A stretch of 64,000 nucleotides of DNA from Petroclostridium sp. X23. GTDB taxonomy: Bacteria > Bacillota > Clostridia > SK-Y3. The notes under the pieces are model-generated. The model saw only the letters and a list, made by a program, of their open reading frames with translations. It searched no databases and had not been told where the DNA came from. Shown here piece by piece: positions 45,772 through 55,275 of the stretch (its first letter is position 1; the number at the start of each line of letters is the position of its first letter). The stretch spans positions 3,289,051 to 3,353,050 of the forward strand of contig NZ_CP124862.1 of assembly GCF_030013905.1 (NCBI RefSeq), given 5' to 3'. The position numbers were made by a program, and so were the translations under genes.

Positions 45772-46935
45772 ATGATGAGAATGGGATGTTTAAAGCGATA
45801 TAATCATGTGGTAAGTTGTATATCAAAAAATATATGTATGTTCTTGACAGCAATATTTATATTTACGCTTATACCTGGTATAGGTACTGCCGAAGAGGGG
45901 ATAGAAGAACCGCAAACAGCAATATATAAGGCAAAAGTAGTAGAGATAAAAGATACCATTGAAGAAGAATTTCAAGAAGGGAATATGAAGGTAATTACCC
46001 AAATCGCAAGCTTACGGATTCTTAATAAAGATTTAAAAGGTAAGATTGTAGAAGTAGAAAACACTTTAATGGGAAATCCGGCGCATGATATAAATTTAGA
46101 ACCCGAAGTGGTTGTTGCGGTGCATATGGAAAAGTATGAAGGAGAAGAACCTGTCTTTTATGTAAGCAGTTATGAAAGGATAAACTATATTTTTCAAATT
46201 ATCGGAATCTTTCTTGTATTGCTTATTCTGTTTGGAGGATGGAAAGGATTTAAATCTATCGTTTCATTAGGAATTACGGTTTTTCTGGTTTTATATGTAA
46301 TGATTCCATTGCTGTTAAAAGGAACAAACCCGATTTTACTGGCAGTAGGTGTGTGTGGGGTATCTACCATAGCAACCATGCTGATTATAGCAGGTTGGAA
46401 TAGAAAAGCCGTTTCAGCGATCATAGGAACTGTAGGGGGAATCACTGCCGGTGGAATGATCGCATACATATATAGTGTTGTTGCCAGGTTAACAGGATTA
46501 GGCACTGAAGATGCTCAGATGCTGATGTTTATTCCCCAAAAAGTAGCATTTAATTTTCAAGGGCTGCTATTTGCCGGAATCCTGATAGGGGCTCTTGGGG
46601 CAGCGATGGACGTCTCCATTTCCATCGCATCTGCTCTTACAGAATTGGTGAGTAAAGATGAAGAAATTCCTTTTGGCCAATTGTTTAAGCACGGAATGAA
46701 TATTGGCAAAGATATTATGGGTACTATGTCCAATACACTTATTCTTGCTTATACCGGAGGGGCCTTGAGCATGATTATGCTGTTTGCCGCATATCAAACA
46801 TCTTGGCATGAAGTACTTAATTTCGATTTTGTGGCAACTGAAATCATAAGATCGGTTGCAGGAAGCATCGGGCTGCTGTTTGCTATTCCTATTACAGCGT
46901 TAAGTTTTGCCCTGCTGCATCAAAGATTTCGTTAA
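45772..46935 (+). CDS. YibE/F-like family membrane protein
   Basis: 387 residues. A cleavable-looking signal peptide (about 1-40), an extracellular beta-rich domain of about 100 residues with AKVVEIKDTIEE, then seven or more transmembrane helices with QGLLFAGILIGALGAAMDVS and GTMSNTLILAYTGGALSM, the typical YibE/F block. Transport function is assumed in the family but no substrate is known. AAAGGAT precedes the tandem ATG codons (45772 or 45775). Confidence 0.85.
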   Translation: MMRMGCLKRYNHVVSCISKNICMFLTAIFIFTLIPGIGTAEEGIEEPQTAIYKAKVVEIKDTIEEEFQEGNMKVITQIASLRILNKDLKGKIVEVENTLMGNPAHDINLEPEVVVAVHMEKYEGEEPVFYVSSYERINYIFQIIGIFLVLLILFGGWKGFKSIVSLGITVFLVLYVMIPLLLKGTNPILLAVGVCGVSTIATMLIIAGWNRKAVSAIIGTVGGITAGGMIAYIYSVVARLTGLGTEDAQMLMFIPQKVAFNFQGLLFAGILIGALGAAMDVSISIASALTELVSKDEEIPFGQLFKHGMNIGKDIMGTMSNTLILAYTGGALSMIMLFAAYQTSWHEVLNFDFVATEIIRSVAGSIGLLFAIPITALSFALLHQRFR

Positions 46936-47023
46936 AGTTTATACTTTTTTGCAGGATTTTACTAGTAAAAGTCGAATAATAACAGTATAGGTAAATATAC
47001 GGAATCTCAGGAGGTGTATGGAC

Positions 47024-47740
47024 ATGGACGACAAGATGGAAAGAGAAATGAACCAGCCTGATGATGCAGGAAGATTTGTGGACGAAGATATAAAGGGAGT
47101 CCATAACAGGCGCTCAGGGGCATCACTGCATACTCGGGTGATGGAGGAATTGATGAAGCAAAAGCAGGATGAAATGAAGCACCATTCTAGAAGGAAACGT
47201 GAAAAAGATCCCAGTGCTGCATCTGTACCAAACATTAATTTCTCTCGGAGCATGACCGTTCTTCTAAGCGTTTTGGGGATAATGTCAGTATTAATTATTG
47301 GTTTAATTATTTCTCAGTTTCAGATGCATAGTAAATATCAGAAGATTATCGAGTCGCTATCACAGGAAAGTATACCTGCAAGCGGCAGTGTCAAGCAGCA
47401 GGATACCAGAATCGCAGCACTGGAAAACAAGCTGTCACAGGTAGAGGAAAAGGTTGATACAGTGATAGAACAGTTTGATTGGGGAGATGTAAGCTCGTCA
47501 AATACTACCCCTGCAGTATCAAGTACTACCCCGGCAGTATCAAGTACTACAACCGGCACATCTTCGCAAGGCGGGAAATACATGAAGTATACCGTTCAAA
47601 AAGGTGATACGCTGTGGAGTCTTAGTGTAAAGTTTTTCGGAAATGGACAGAAAAGTAATGAACTTATGCAGATCAATGGGTTTAGCAGTCCGAGTGATTT
47701 AAAATCAGGGCAAACGATTCTGGTGCCGGCTAAAAACTAG
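47024..47740 (+). CDS. LysM-domain membrane-anchored protein
   Basis: 238 residues: charged cytosolic N-terminus (about 1-75), a transmembrane helix (about 77-100, SVLIIGLIISQF), a coiled-coil stretch with ALENKLSQVEEKVDTVIEQF, a Ser/Thr linker, and a C-terminal LysM module with YTVQKGDTLWSLSVKFFG. It likely binds peptidoglycan on the outside. The ATG at 47024 has AGGAGGT 8 bases upstream; one at 47018 is too close. The linker contains two to three 21-base repeats encoding TTPAVSS. Confidence 0.85.
   Translation: MDDKMEREMNQPDDAGRFVDEDIKGVHNRRSGASLHTRVMEELMKQKQDEMKHHSRRKREKDPSAASVPNINFSRSMTVLLSVLGIMSVLIIGLIISQFQMHSKYQKIIESLSQESIPASGSVKQQDTRIAALENKLSQVEEKVDTVIEQFDWGDVSSSNTTPAVSSTTPAVSSTTTGTSSQGGKYMKYTVQKGDTLWSLSVKFFGNGQKSNELMQINGFSSPSDLKSGQTILVPAKN
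47513..47556 (+). repeat. short tandem repeat in the LysM protein linker
   Basis: 21-base units encoding SSTTPAV, repeated about two and a half times. Confidence 0.75.
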
Positions 47741-47809
47741 CTTTGCCGATAAGATGGTAGGTCATGCATGATTATAGTGAATAATGTTCAGACTATATAA
47801 CGAATTTTA

Positions 47810-47852
47810 AGTTCACGGTTAGCAATATACATTGTTAGCCGTGAACTATTTT
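47810..47852 (+). terminator. terminator after the LysM gene
   Basis: 16-bp stem AGTTCACGGTTAGCAA with TTGTTAGCCGTGAACT (G-T pairs), then ATTTT. Confidence 0.8.
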
Positions 47853-47879
47853 AGAAATTATTTATATAGGAGTACGATT

Positions 47880-48731
47880 ATGAAGGTCAGTAAAGCGGCA
47901 GGTTGCTTGAAAAAATTATATATTCGTTTTTATGAAGATGATATACCTGCATTAGGGGCACAGCTTGCGTATTATTTTCTGTTATCATTTTTTCCTTTTC
48001 TTATTTTCCTTATTACATTGATTGGATATACTCCTCTATCCAGTAGAGAGGTATTGAAAGAGTTGTTAAATATTTTGCCTGAAAATGCGTATGTATTGAT
48101 TCAGCAAATCATACCTGTGGTTGCGGGAAGCAAGAATAAAGGCCTATTGTCTTTTGGTATCATTACGACGTTATGGGCAGCGTCCAATGGTGTAGGCTCT
48201 CTGGTAAGAGGTCTTAATAGAGCTTACGATGAAGAGGAAAAGCGGCCTTTTTGGATGATAAAAGGTATGGCTATTCTATTTACTATCATACTTGCAATCA
48301 TTATTTTACTTTCTTTTATCTTATTGATTTTCGGCGAACAGGCGGGCTTCTATCTATCTGTTTGGCTGGGAATGCCGAATGTTTTTCATGCTTTATGGGA
48401 TTGGATAAGATATGGTTTTATGCTGTTTATTATGACGATTGTCTTTGCGGTATTATATCGCAGTATACCCAATCGAAGGCTTCTGTGGCGGGAGGTTATG
48501 CCCGGCGCAGTTTTTACCACAGCGAGCTGGATTCTCATATCATTAGGATTTGCGTATTATGTAAATCATTTTGTGAATTACTCCAGGATCTATGGAAGTA
48601 TCGGAGGAGTAATTGTACTTTTGATATGGCTGTTTCTCAGTGCCGAAGTGATGCTTATAGGGGGAGAATTTAACGCCACATTGGCATTTGATAGAGAAGG
48701 CAAAGAAAAGCCGCATCCTAAACATTATTGA
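47880..48731 (+). CDS. YihY/UPF0761 (BrkB-like) inner membrane protein
   Basis: 283 residues with six hydrophobic helices and the family block DDIPALGAQLAYYFLLSFFP at the N-terminus, WAASNGVGSLVRGLNRAY in the middle and AYYVNHFVNYSRIYGSIGG near the end. The family was once called RNase BN, but its role is not settled. The ATG at 47880 follows ATAGGAG; the longer frame starting at 47832 has no site. Confidence 0.88.
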   Translation: MKVSKAAGCLKKLYIRFYEDDIPALGAQLAYYFLLSFFPFLIFLITLIGYTPLSSREVLKELLNILPENAYVLIQQIIPVVAGSKNKGLLSFGIITTLWAASNGVGSLVRGLNRAYDEEEKRPFWMIKGMAILFTIILAIIILLSFILLIFGEQAGFYLSVWLGMPNVFHALWDWIRYGFMLFIMTIVFAVLYRSIPNRRLLWREVMPGAVFTTASWILISLGFAYYVNHFVNYSRIYGSIGGVIVLLIWLFLSAEVMLIGGEFNATLAFDREGKEKPHPKHY

Positions 48732-48788
48732 CTACTATCAAAATAATATTATAATTGATATAATACTATTTATACAAAAAAGCAAGGT

Positions 48789-49433
48789 GTGATGATCATT
48801 AAAAATATTCATTATATAGGATCAATTCCGTCGGTACCGAAACGAGAGATGATTCTTTTAAGATTAGGATATAAAAAGAATACTACCACACTCAGTGAAG
48901 AGCAGGAAAAATTTTTGGAAAGCGGTATAAGATCAGCGTTATCCTTGTGCAGACTCAGCGGGGTATATGGGCGGTTTGCAATCGTTGAGCGAAGCGAAAG
49001 CCATATAAAGCTGGAGAATGGTAAAAAGTTTGAGAGCGCCAGCCTTGCAAAGCTTTTGTCTAACAGTGATGAAGTGATGCTGATGGCTTCTACCGCAGGA
49101 AAGACCATCGTAGACAGGATACGTTCAGAAGTAAGTACAGGGAATGCAGCATTAGGAGTTATTATGGATTCCACAGCATCCCAAGCAGCAGATGCGGCAT
49201 TAGGTTGGTTGATGGAGTTTATCAATAAAACCATTCGCAGAGAAGGATGTAAATTAACAAAGCATAGATACAGTCCCGGTTATGGTGATCTCCTGCTCAT
49301 CAATCAGAAAATCATATATGATATGCTCGAACTAAGCAAGTATGGTGTCGAGCTTACGGAAAAATACATGCTGGTACCTGAAAAGTCAGTATTGGCCATC
49401 GCAGGGATAGAAAGGATTGAAGCATATGAATAG
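48789..49433 (+). CDS. Cobalamin-dependent methionine synthase reactivation-domain protein
   Basis: A 214-residue stand-alone protein like the MetH SAM-binding activation domain, with RKEMILLRLGYKKN-type start (PKREMILLRLGYKKN), LMASTAGKTIVDRI and TKHRYSPGYGDLLLINQ. MetH reactivation needs SAM and reduced electron donor; here the function is split off, as known from Thermotoga. The GTG at 48789 or ATG at 48792 is the start. The 3' end overlaps the metH start by 8 bases, so the two are translationally coupled. Confidence 0.85.
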   Translation: MMIIKNIHYIGSIPSVPKREMILLRLGYKKNTTTLSEEQEKFLESGIRSALSLCRLSGVYGRFAIVERSESHIKLENGKKFESASLAKLLSNSDEVMLMASTAGKTIVDRIRSEVSTGNAALGVIMDSTASQAADAALGWLMEFINKTIRREGCKLTKHRYSPGYGDLLLINQKIIYDMLELSKYGVELTEKYMLVPEKSVLAIAGIERIEAYE

Positions 49434-51834
49434 AGGAGAATTCAGAGAATATCTCAAAAATAATATTATGATACTGGATGGAGCTACCGGAACACAGCTT
49501 CAGAAAAAAGGAATGCCCCGGGGAGTATGTCCGGAACAATGGGTAGTAGAGCACCCGGAAGTCATTATGGAAGTACAGAGAGAATATGTTGAGGCAGGGT
49601 CTACCGCCGTATATACCTGTACATTCGGAGGGAATCGGATTAAGCTTGAGGAATTCGGATTAGGCGATCAAGTATTTGAAATAAATAAGAAGCTTGCGCA
49701 GCTTTCAAGACAAGCTGTTGTGGATAAGGCTTTTGTAGCGGGGGATTTAGCGCCTACCGGACAGTTTATACATCCTATAGGTGAATTATCCTTTGAAGAG
49801 ATGGTGGGTGTTTACAAAGAACAGGTTCGGGGGTTGCTGGAAGGCGGAGTAGATTTTTTTATTGTGGAAACAATGATGGATATTCAGGAAGCAAGGGCTG
49901 CATTGCTGGCAGTGAAAGAATCCTGTGATTTGCCGGTTTGCATAAGTATGACTTTTAATGAGGATGGAAGAACCTTAACCGGTACCGATCCTACAACTGC
50001 ATTAATTACATTGCAGAGCCTTGGTGCCGATGCGGTGGGATGCAATTGCTCCACCGGTCCCGAGCAGATGCTGGATATCATCGCAGCCATGAGCTCACAT
50101 GCTGCCGTGCCTCTTCTCGCCAAACCCAATGCCGGGTTGCCTAAATTGGTAGATGGTGAAACGGTATTTACGATGAATGCCGGAGAATTCGGCACCTATG
50201 TAAAAAGTTTTATAGAATTGGGAGTAGGTTTAATTGGCGGTTGTTGTGGGACTTCCCCATCATATATTGAGCAAATCCAAACCAATATTTCAGGTGTGAA
50301 ACCGATCATTCAAAAAAACAACAATATCAGTGTACTGGCTTCATCCGGGAAAACCGTTTATATGGGAGGAAATAGGCCCTTGGTAGTGATCGGTGAAAGA
50401 ATCAACCCCACCGGGAAAAAAGTACTTCAACAGCAGCTAAAAGAAGGGAAGATGGAGGAAGTACTTGACCTCGCAATGAATCAGTTGGACCAAGGAGCGG
50501 AAGTTTTAGATGTGAATGTCGGTATGCCGGGAATTAACGAAAAAGAGACGATGATTGAGGTGATTCAATCATTATGTACCAGGGTTCATGCACCACTATG
50601 TATTGATTCCTCTTCTCACGAAGTAATTGAGGCGGCATTGCGTATTTATCCGGGGAGGGCATTGATAAACTCTATTTCTGCCGAAAAAGAGAAACTTGAA
50701 AGATTATTGCCTATCGCAGCAAAATATGGTGCGATGTTTATACTATTGCCGTTAGATGATACGGGAATTCCCGAAACAGCAGAAGAAAGGTATAAGGTTA
50801 TAGAGAGAGTATATAGTGAAGCACAAAAATATGGATTTGAAAAGAAAGATATTATTGTAGACGGCTTGGTGATGACGGTATCAGCCGACCAGAAAGCTGC
50901 AGCCGAAACATTAAAAGTGGTGGATTGGTGTACAAACCATTTCGGATGTGGTACTGTGATGGGATTATCCAATGTTTCTTTTGGATTGCCGGAACGGAGC
51001 TGGGTCAATGGAGCGTTTTTGGCAATGGCGATGGGAAAGGGTTTAACTTCCGCTATAGCAAATCCTTCCGTTAATCTAATTATGAATATGAAGAAGGCAT
51101 GTGATGTACTTACTTCAAGGGATGCGAATGCAGCCAATTATATCACACATTTTGCCGGTGGTACATCGGAACGATCGGATGAGAAAAATAAAAAAGCTTC
51201 TGTCAACATATTAGAGCAAATCTATGATGCTGTTGTAAAAGGAAGTAAGGACAGTGTCAGTGAACTTATTAATACAGCATTAAAACAAAATGCTGCACCT
51301 GACAAATTGGTGAATGAAGTACTTATACCGGCAATTACACATGTAGGTGAATTATATGATCAAAAGAAATACTTTCTTCCCCAGTTAATCCAGAGTGCGG
51401 AGGCAATGAAAAAGGCGTTTGAACGTGTAGAGCCGTTATTGAAAACCCAGCAGGACACGGCACCAAAAAACAAAACAAAGTTGGTATTGGCTACAGTACG
51501 TGGAGATATTCATGACATAGGGAAAAATATCGTAGGACTCATGCTAAAAAACTACGGGTTTGAAGTACATGACTTGGGGAAGGATGTAAGCGCTCAAGAT
51601 ATTATAGATAAAGCGAGGGAAATAGATGCGCAGATTATTGGCTTATCAGCATTAATGACGACAACCATGGTGGAAATGAAGGAAGTCATCCAGCTCGCAA
51701 AAAAAGAAGGATTGCGCTCTAAATTTATGATTGGGGGAGCCGTTGTAAATGAACAGTTTGCGCAGGAGATAGGAGCGGATGGATATTCGGAAGATGCGCA
51801 CAGTGCTGTAAAACTGGCTCAAAAACTCTCCTGA
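49426..51834 (+). CDS. metH: Cobalamin-dependent methionine synthase MetH, without reactivation domain
   Basis: 802 residues, against about 1200 for full-length MetH. Homocysteine domain (1 to about 295) with LDGATGTQLQK and LIGGCCGTSPSYI (zinc cysteines), pterin-binding domain (about 310-575) with VIGERINPTGKK, B12 cap (about 595-690) and B12-binding domain with the axial-His motif GDIHDIGKNIVG. The reactivation domain is supplied by the previous gene. The ATG at 49426 has AAAGGA at 10 bases. Confidence 0.93.
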   Translation: MNRGEFREYLKNNIMILDGATGTQLQKKGMPRGVCPEQWVVEHPEVIMEVQREYVEAGSTAVYTCTFGGNRIKLEEFGLGDQVFEINKKLAQLSRQAVVDKAFVAGDLAPTGQFIHPIGELSFEEMVGVYKEQVRGLLEGGVDFFIVETMMDIQEARAALLAVKESCDLPVCISMTFNEDGRTLTGTDPTTALITLQSLGADAVGCNCSTGPEQMLDIIAAMSSHAAVPLLAKPNAGLPKLVDGETVFTMNAGEFGTYVKSFIELGVGLIGGCCGTSPSYIEQIQTNISGVKPIIQKNNNISVLASSGKTVYMGGNRPLVVIGERINPTGKKVLQQQLKEGKMEEVLDLAMNQLDQGAEVLDVNVGMPGINEKETMIEVIQSLCTRVHAPLCIDSSSHEVIEAALRIYPGRALINSISAEKEKLERLLPIAAKYGAMFILLPLDDTGIPETAEERYKVIERVYSEAQKYGFEKKDIIVDGLVMTVSADQKAAAETLKVVDWCTNHFGCGTVMGLSNVSFGLPERSWVNGAFLAMAMGKGLTSAIANPSVNLIMNMKKACDVLTSRDANAANYITHFAGGTSERSDEKNKKASVNILEQIYDAVVKGSKDSVSELINTALKQNAAPDKLVNEVLIPAITHVGELYDQKKYFLPQLIQSAEAMKKAFERVEPLLKTQQDTAPKNKTKLVLATVRGDIHDIGKNIVGLMLKNYGFEVHDLGKDVSAQDIIDKAREIDAQIIGLSALMTTTMVEMKEVIQLAKKEGLRSKFMIGGAVVNEQFAQEIGADGYSEDAHSAVKLAQKLS

Positions 51835-51873
51835 AAAAGAGATGAATATGTTTTGATAAGTTCATGATGTACA

Positions 51874-51967
51874 AAGGGTTGGAATACATCTCCTGAATTT
51901 CACATTAACTGCTTAATGGAAGAAATTTTGAAATGGCTTGGAGGATAGATATTCCAACCTTCCTTTA
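51874..51967 (+). terminator. long hairpin after metH
   Basis: Arms GGTTGGAATA and TATTCCAACC separated by about 60 bases, followed by TTCCTTTATG; may be a weak terminator. The remaining gap up to ispE shows a -10 like TATAAT near 52019. Confidence 0.45.
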
Positions 51968-52050
51968 TGTTCAAACCCTTAATCTATAAAAAGTATTTGA
52001 AAGTATACAGTATTTTGTATATAATATTCTTCAGATAGGGCGGTGAAAAA

Positions 52051-52926
52051 ATGAATAAAATGGAGATAAAAGCCAGGGCAAAAATCAATATTACGTTGGA
52101 TGTACTTAGTAAAAGAGAAGATGGTTATCATAATGTTAAAATGATTATGCAGACAGTAGATTTATATGACACGCTGCATTTGGAGAAGACAGACAGCGGA
52201 ATAACTGTAAGTACAAATCTGCCCTACTTGCCTACTGATAAAAGGAATATTGCTTATAAAGCGGCGCAGCTTTTTTTTAGTACTTTAAATATTGATACTG
52301 CGGGGATTAAAATTAATATTCATAAGAGAATACCGGTAGCGGCAGGACTTGCAGGAGGGAGTACGGATGCGGCGGCAGTATTAATCGGTTTGAATAAGAT
52401 CTTTAAAACCGAGCTCACAACCGATGAGTTGAAAGTTTTGGGTGGAAGACTTGGAGCGGATGTTCCCTACTGCATACTGGGCGGTACCGCATTAGCCGAG
52501 GGAATAGGGGACGTCATTACACTTCTTCCCCCTATGCCAAATACAATTATTGTACTGGCTAAACCTCCTGTCAGTGTTTCGACTGCGTATGTATACGGTA
52601 AGTTAAATGTAGAGGGTATCACTATACGGCCTGATACTGAAGCGGTTATTAATGCAATATATAATAAAGATCTCATGGGAATTACAAAAGGAATGTATAA
52701 TGTGCTGGAAGCTGTTACTACAAAAGAACATCGAATTATAAATCGGATTAAAAATATCATGTTGGGAAGCGGTGCACTCAATGCGATGATGAGCGGTAGC
52801 GGACCTACGGTATTTGGTGTTTTTGATCATGAAGTTAGTGCCAGAAAAGCAGTCAATAAGTTACGCACAATTGTTAGTGATATTTTCGTAGTAAATACAT
52901 ATAATAGTAATTATGGAGAGAGGTAA
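52051..52926 (+). CDS. ispE: 4-diphosphocytidyl-2-C-methyl-D-erythritol kinase
   Basis: A GHMP-family kinase of 291 residues in the MEP pathway of isoprenoid synthesis. The ATP-binding glycine motif is PVAAGLAGGSTDAAAVL, the N-terminus is AKINITLDVLSKREDGYHN and the last motif is MMSGSGPTVFGVF. GGGCGGTGAAAAA precedes the ATG. The GntR gene starts 6 bases after its stop. Confidence 0.96.
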   Translation: MNKMEIKARAKINITLDVLSKREDGYHNVKMIMQTVDLYDTLHLEKTDSGITVSTNLPYLPTDKRNIAYKAAQLFFSTLNIDTAGIKINIHKRIPVAAGLAGGSTDAAAVLIGLNKIFKTELTTDELKVLGGRLGADVPYCILGGTALAEGIGDVITLLPPMPNTIIVLAKPPVSVSTAYVYGKLNVEGITIRPDTEAVINAIYNKDLMGITKGMYNVLEAVTTKEHRIINRIKNIMLGSGALNAMMSGSGPTVFGVFDHEVSARKAVNKLRTIVSDIFVVNTYNSNYGER

Positions 52927-52932
52927 ATTGCT

Positions 52933-53610
52933 ATGGCAGGTAAATTGTCAAAAATAAACCTAAACGATTATAAACCCCTGAGAGAAGTAATATTTGATTC
53001 TCTAAGAGAAGCAATTATTATGGGTGAATTGAAGCCAGGCGAACGTTTGATGGAAATACAGCTTGCGGAAAAAATGGGTGTAAGCAGAACGCCGGTACGG
53101 GAAGCAATAAGAAAGTTGGAGCTGGAGGGTCTGGTTGTAATGATTCCACGCAAAGGAGCCCATGTTGCAGAACTTTCCGTAAAAGATATTAAAGATGTTC
53201 TTGAGGTAAGAAGTTCTTTGGATGGCTTGGCATCAGCTCTCGCCGCCAAGAGAATCAATAAAGACGAATTAAGAGAACTGGGGAACATTGTGGATCAATT
53301 TGCACAGTATCTGGAGAAAAATAATGTACAAGGACTGATTAAAAAAGACGTAGAGTTCCATGAACTGATCTATAAGGCTTCAAGAAATGAGAAATTGGGT
53401 CAAATTGCTACGAATCTGAAAGAGCAGATTCATCGATTCAGAGTAGTTTACCTTAAAGATTACAGCAGTCCAAAGGAGCTTATGAGAGAACATAATGAAA
53501 TCTATCATGCGATTGAAAGCGGCGATGAGAAGCTTGCCGAAGAGTTAGCTCTTATTCATATCAGACACCAGGAGAAAGCAATGATTAGCTCATTAAAGAC
53601 GGAGGAATGA
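52933..53610 (+). CDS. GntR-family transcriptional regulator (FadR/FCD subfamily)
   Basis: 225 residues. N-terminal winged helix with LKPGERLMEIQLAEKMGVSR and TPVREAIRKLELEGLV, then an all-helical FCD effector domain (about 90-215) with metal-ligand-type histidines such as EFHELIYKAS and LALIHIRHQE. The 6-base gap to ispE and 4-base gap to the next gene show co-transcription. Effector unknown. Confidence 0.9.
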   Translation: MAGKLSKINLNDYKPLREVIFDSLREAIIMGELKPGERLMEIQLAEKMGVSRTPVREAIRKLELEGLVVMIPRKGAHVAELSVKDIKDVLEVRSSLDGLASALAAKRINKDELRELGNIVDQFAQYLEKNNVQGLIKKDVEFHELIYKASRNEKLGQIATNLKEQIHRFRVVYLKDYSSPKELMREHNEIYHAIESGDEKLAEELALIHIRHQEKAMISSLKTEE

Positions 53611-53614
53611 CGTA

Positions 53615-54367
53615 TTGGTGAATGCACTTATTCTTGCGGGGGAAGACCATGACACAGATAAACTGGGAACTAGTGTAAAGGCACTTATAGATATACATGG
53701 AAAGCCAATGGTAAAATATATTATTGATGCTCTTAAGAAAAGTGATATAATAGATAAAATAGCAATGGTAGGTCCTCAGGAAAAATTATATGAGTTATTT
53801 CATGAAGAGGTAGACTATATTGTTGATGGAGAACATTCCATAATAGATAATGTTTTAGAAGGTATACAGTATTTGGGAGCAAAGAAAGAAGTGATTGTAA
53901 GTACTTCGGATATTCCTATGCTGACGGTAGAATGCATATGTGATTTTATCAAGCAAGCGCAGCAATCCAATGCAGATTTATGTTATCCTATTGTAGATAA
54001 AAAAGTAAATGAATTGAAATTCATGGGAATAGAACGCACATATACAGTCATAAAAGAAGGTACATTTACCGGAGGGAACCTTTTTTATATTAATCCATTG
54101 ATAGTAAACAAATGCTGTGATAAAGCGCAGCAGCTCATTGATAATAGAAAAAATGCTTTGAAAATGGCAAAAATATTGGGTTGGAAAACACTGCTATTGC
54201 TGTTTACAAGGAGATTGAGCGTTCGACAAGCTGAACAGCGGTTTTCAGAAATTTTCGGTATTAGAGCAAAAGCAATTATAAGTAATTATCCCGAGTTGGC
54301 GAATGATGTTGACAAGCCCTCAGACCTGCTTTTCGTTCAAAAGTATTTATTGGAAAATTATGAATGA
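53615..54367 (+). CDS. Nucleotidyltransferase-family protein (MobA-like NTP transferase)
   Basis: 250 residues. It starts MVNALILAGE, a variant of the nucleotide-binding loop LAGGxGxR, then KALIDIHGKPMVKYIIDAL and STSDIPMLT, the usual core of sugar-phosphate or molybdopterin nucleotidyltransferases. The substrate is unclear. Start is TTG at 53615 or GTG at 53618 behind GGAGGA. Follows the GntR gene by 4 bases. Confidence 0.8.
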   Translation: MVNALILAGEDHDTDKLGTSVKALIDIHGKPMVKYIIDALKKSDIIDKIAMVGPQEKLYELFHEEVDYIVDGEHSIIDNVLEGIQYLGAKKEVIVSTSDIPMLTVECICDFIKQAQQSNADLCYPIVDKKVNELKFMGIERTYTVIKEGTFTGGNLFYINPLIVNKCCDKAQQLIDNRKNALKMAKILGWKTLLLLFTRRLSVRQAEQRFSEIFGIRAKAIISNYPELANDVDKPSDLLFVQKYLLENYE

Positions 54368-54485
54368 ATTACTTGTTCACGTTTATCGATTGTTACTAAT
54401 AATGAATATGTATTGAAATACATGTATGATTTCCCTTATTTATGTTAATACTTTTAGTAGAGACAAGAATAGGGGGAATTTTTTT

Positions 54486-55136
54486 ATGAAGAAAGTAATA
54501 TTAGCGGTATTTATAGGTATGATATTCACAATGATTGTCAGCAATTATTCAAATACGGTACAGGCTGATTTAGCGAATAGTCTTGTACGGTTTCATGTGA
54601 TCGCGAATAGTGATTCGAAAGAAGACCAAGAATTAAAGTATCGTGTCAGAGATAGAATTATTAATGAAATGGAAGAACAATTTGATGAATCGGCAAATAT
54701 CGATGTGACGAAAGAATTGATTCAAGCCAGTATACCACATATAGAAGAGATTGCTAAAGATGAGATAAAAAAGTGGAATAAAGAATACGATGTGAAAGCT
54801 ACACTGAATATATATCCATTTCCTACGAAAGTTTACGGGGATGTAACATTGCCGGCAGGGAATTATGAAGCACTTAGGGTGGTGATCGGTGAAGGGCAAG
54901 GAGAAAATTGGTGGTGTGTTCTCTTTCCGCCATTATGTTTTGTAGATGCTACCCATGGTGTAATGCCGGATAGCGCAAAACAAAGATTAAAAAACGTACT
55001 TTCTGAAGAAGAGTATAAAATTATTACTACTGCAGATGGAGATGATCAGATTCCGGTTCAAATCAAGTTTAAGGTCGTGGAATTATGGCAGAAGTCCAAA
55101 ATAAAAGTACAAACAGCATTTAATAGAACAAAATAG
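54486..55136 (+). CDS. spoIIR: Stage II sporulation protein R
   Basis: 216 residues, secreted: signal peptide (1 to about 28) then LVRFHVIANSDSKEDQELKY, the family signature, and ENWWCVLFPPLCFVD. In Bacillus it is made in the forespore and signals across the septum to activate pro-sigma-E processing. The ATG at 54486 has AGGGGGAA in front; the frame extends 20 codons upstream without support. It shows that the organism can sporulate. Confidence 0.94.
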   Translation: MKKVILAVFIGMIFTMIVSNYSNTVQADLANSLVRFHVIANSDSKEDQELKYRVRDRIINEMEEQFDESANIDVTKELIQASIPHIEEIAKDEIKKWNKEYDVKATLNIYPFPTKVYGDVTLPAGNYEALRVVIGEGQGENWWCVLFPPLCFVDATHGVMPDSAKQRLKNVLSEEEYKIITTADGDDQIPVQIKFKVVELWQKSKIKVQTAFNRTK

Positions 55137-55163
55137 AAGTGCTCTAAATAAGGGCACTTTTTT
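55137..55163 (+). terminator. terminator after spoIIR
   Basis: Stem AAGTGCTCT/AGGGCACTT followed by T residues; overlaps the stop-adjacent bases. Confidence 0.85.
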
Positions 55164-55275
55164 ATTGCCCAAATATCTATTTAAAAGTCCCGGAATAAGA
55201 TATAATAGACTGTATAAGCATAAAAAGGATAAAAACAAAATAAGAATAATAAGATGATCTATGGGAGGCATAAGC

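Noticed and set aside
47513..47556. CRISPR-like repeats
   Set aside because: Only two to three direct 21-base units inside a coding linker; no spacers. No CRISPR array was seen anywhere in the window.
48251..48673. 140-codon plus-strand frame inside the YihY-type gene
   Set aside because: Alternate frame of a conserved membrane protein; cysteine- and aromatic-rich composition typical of shadow frames.
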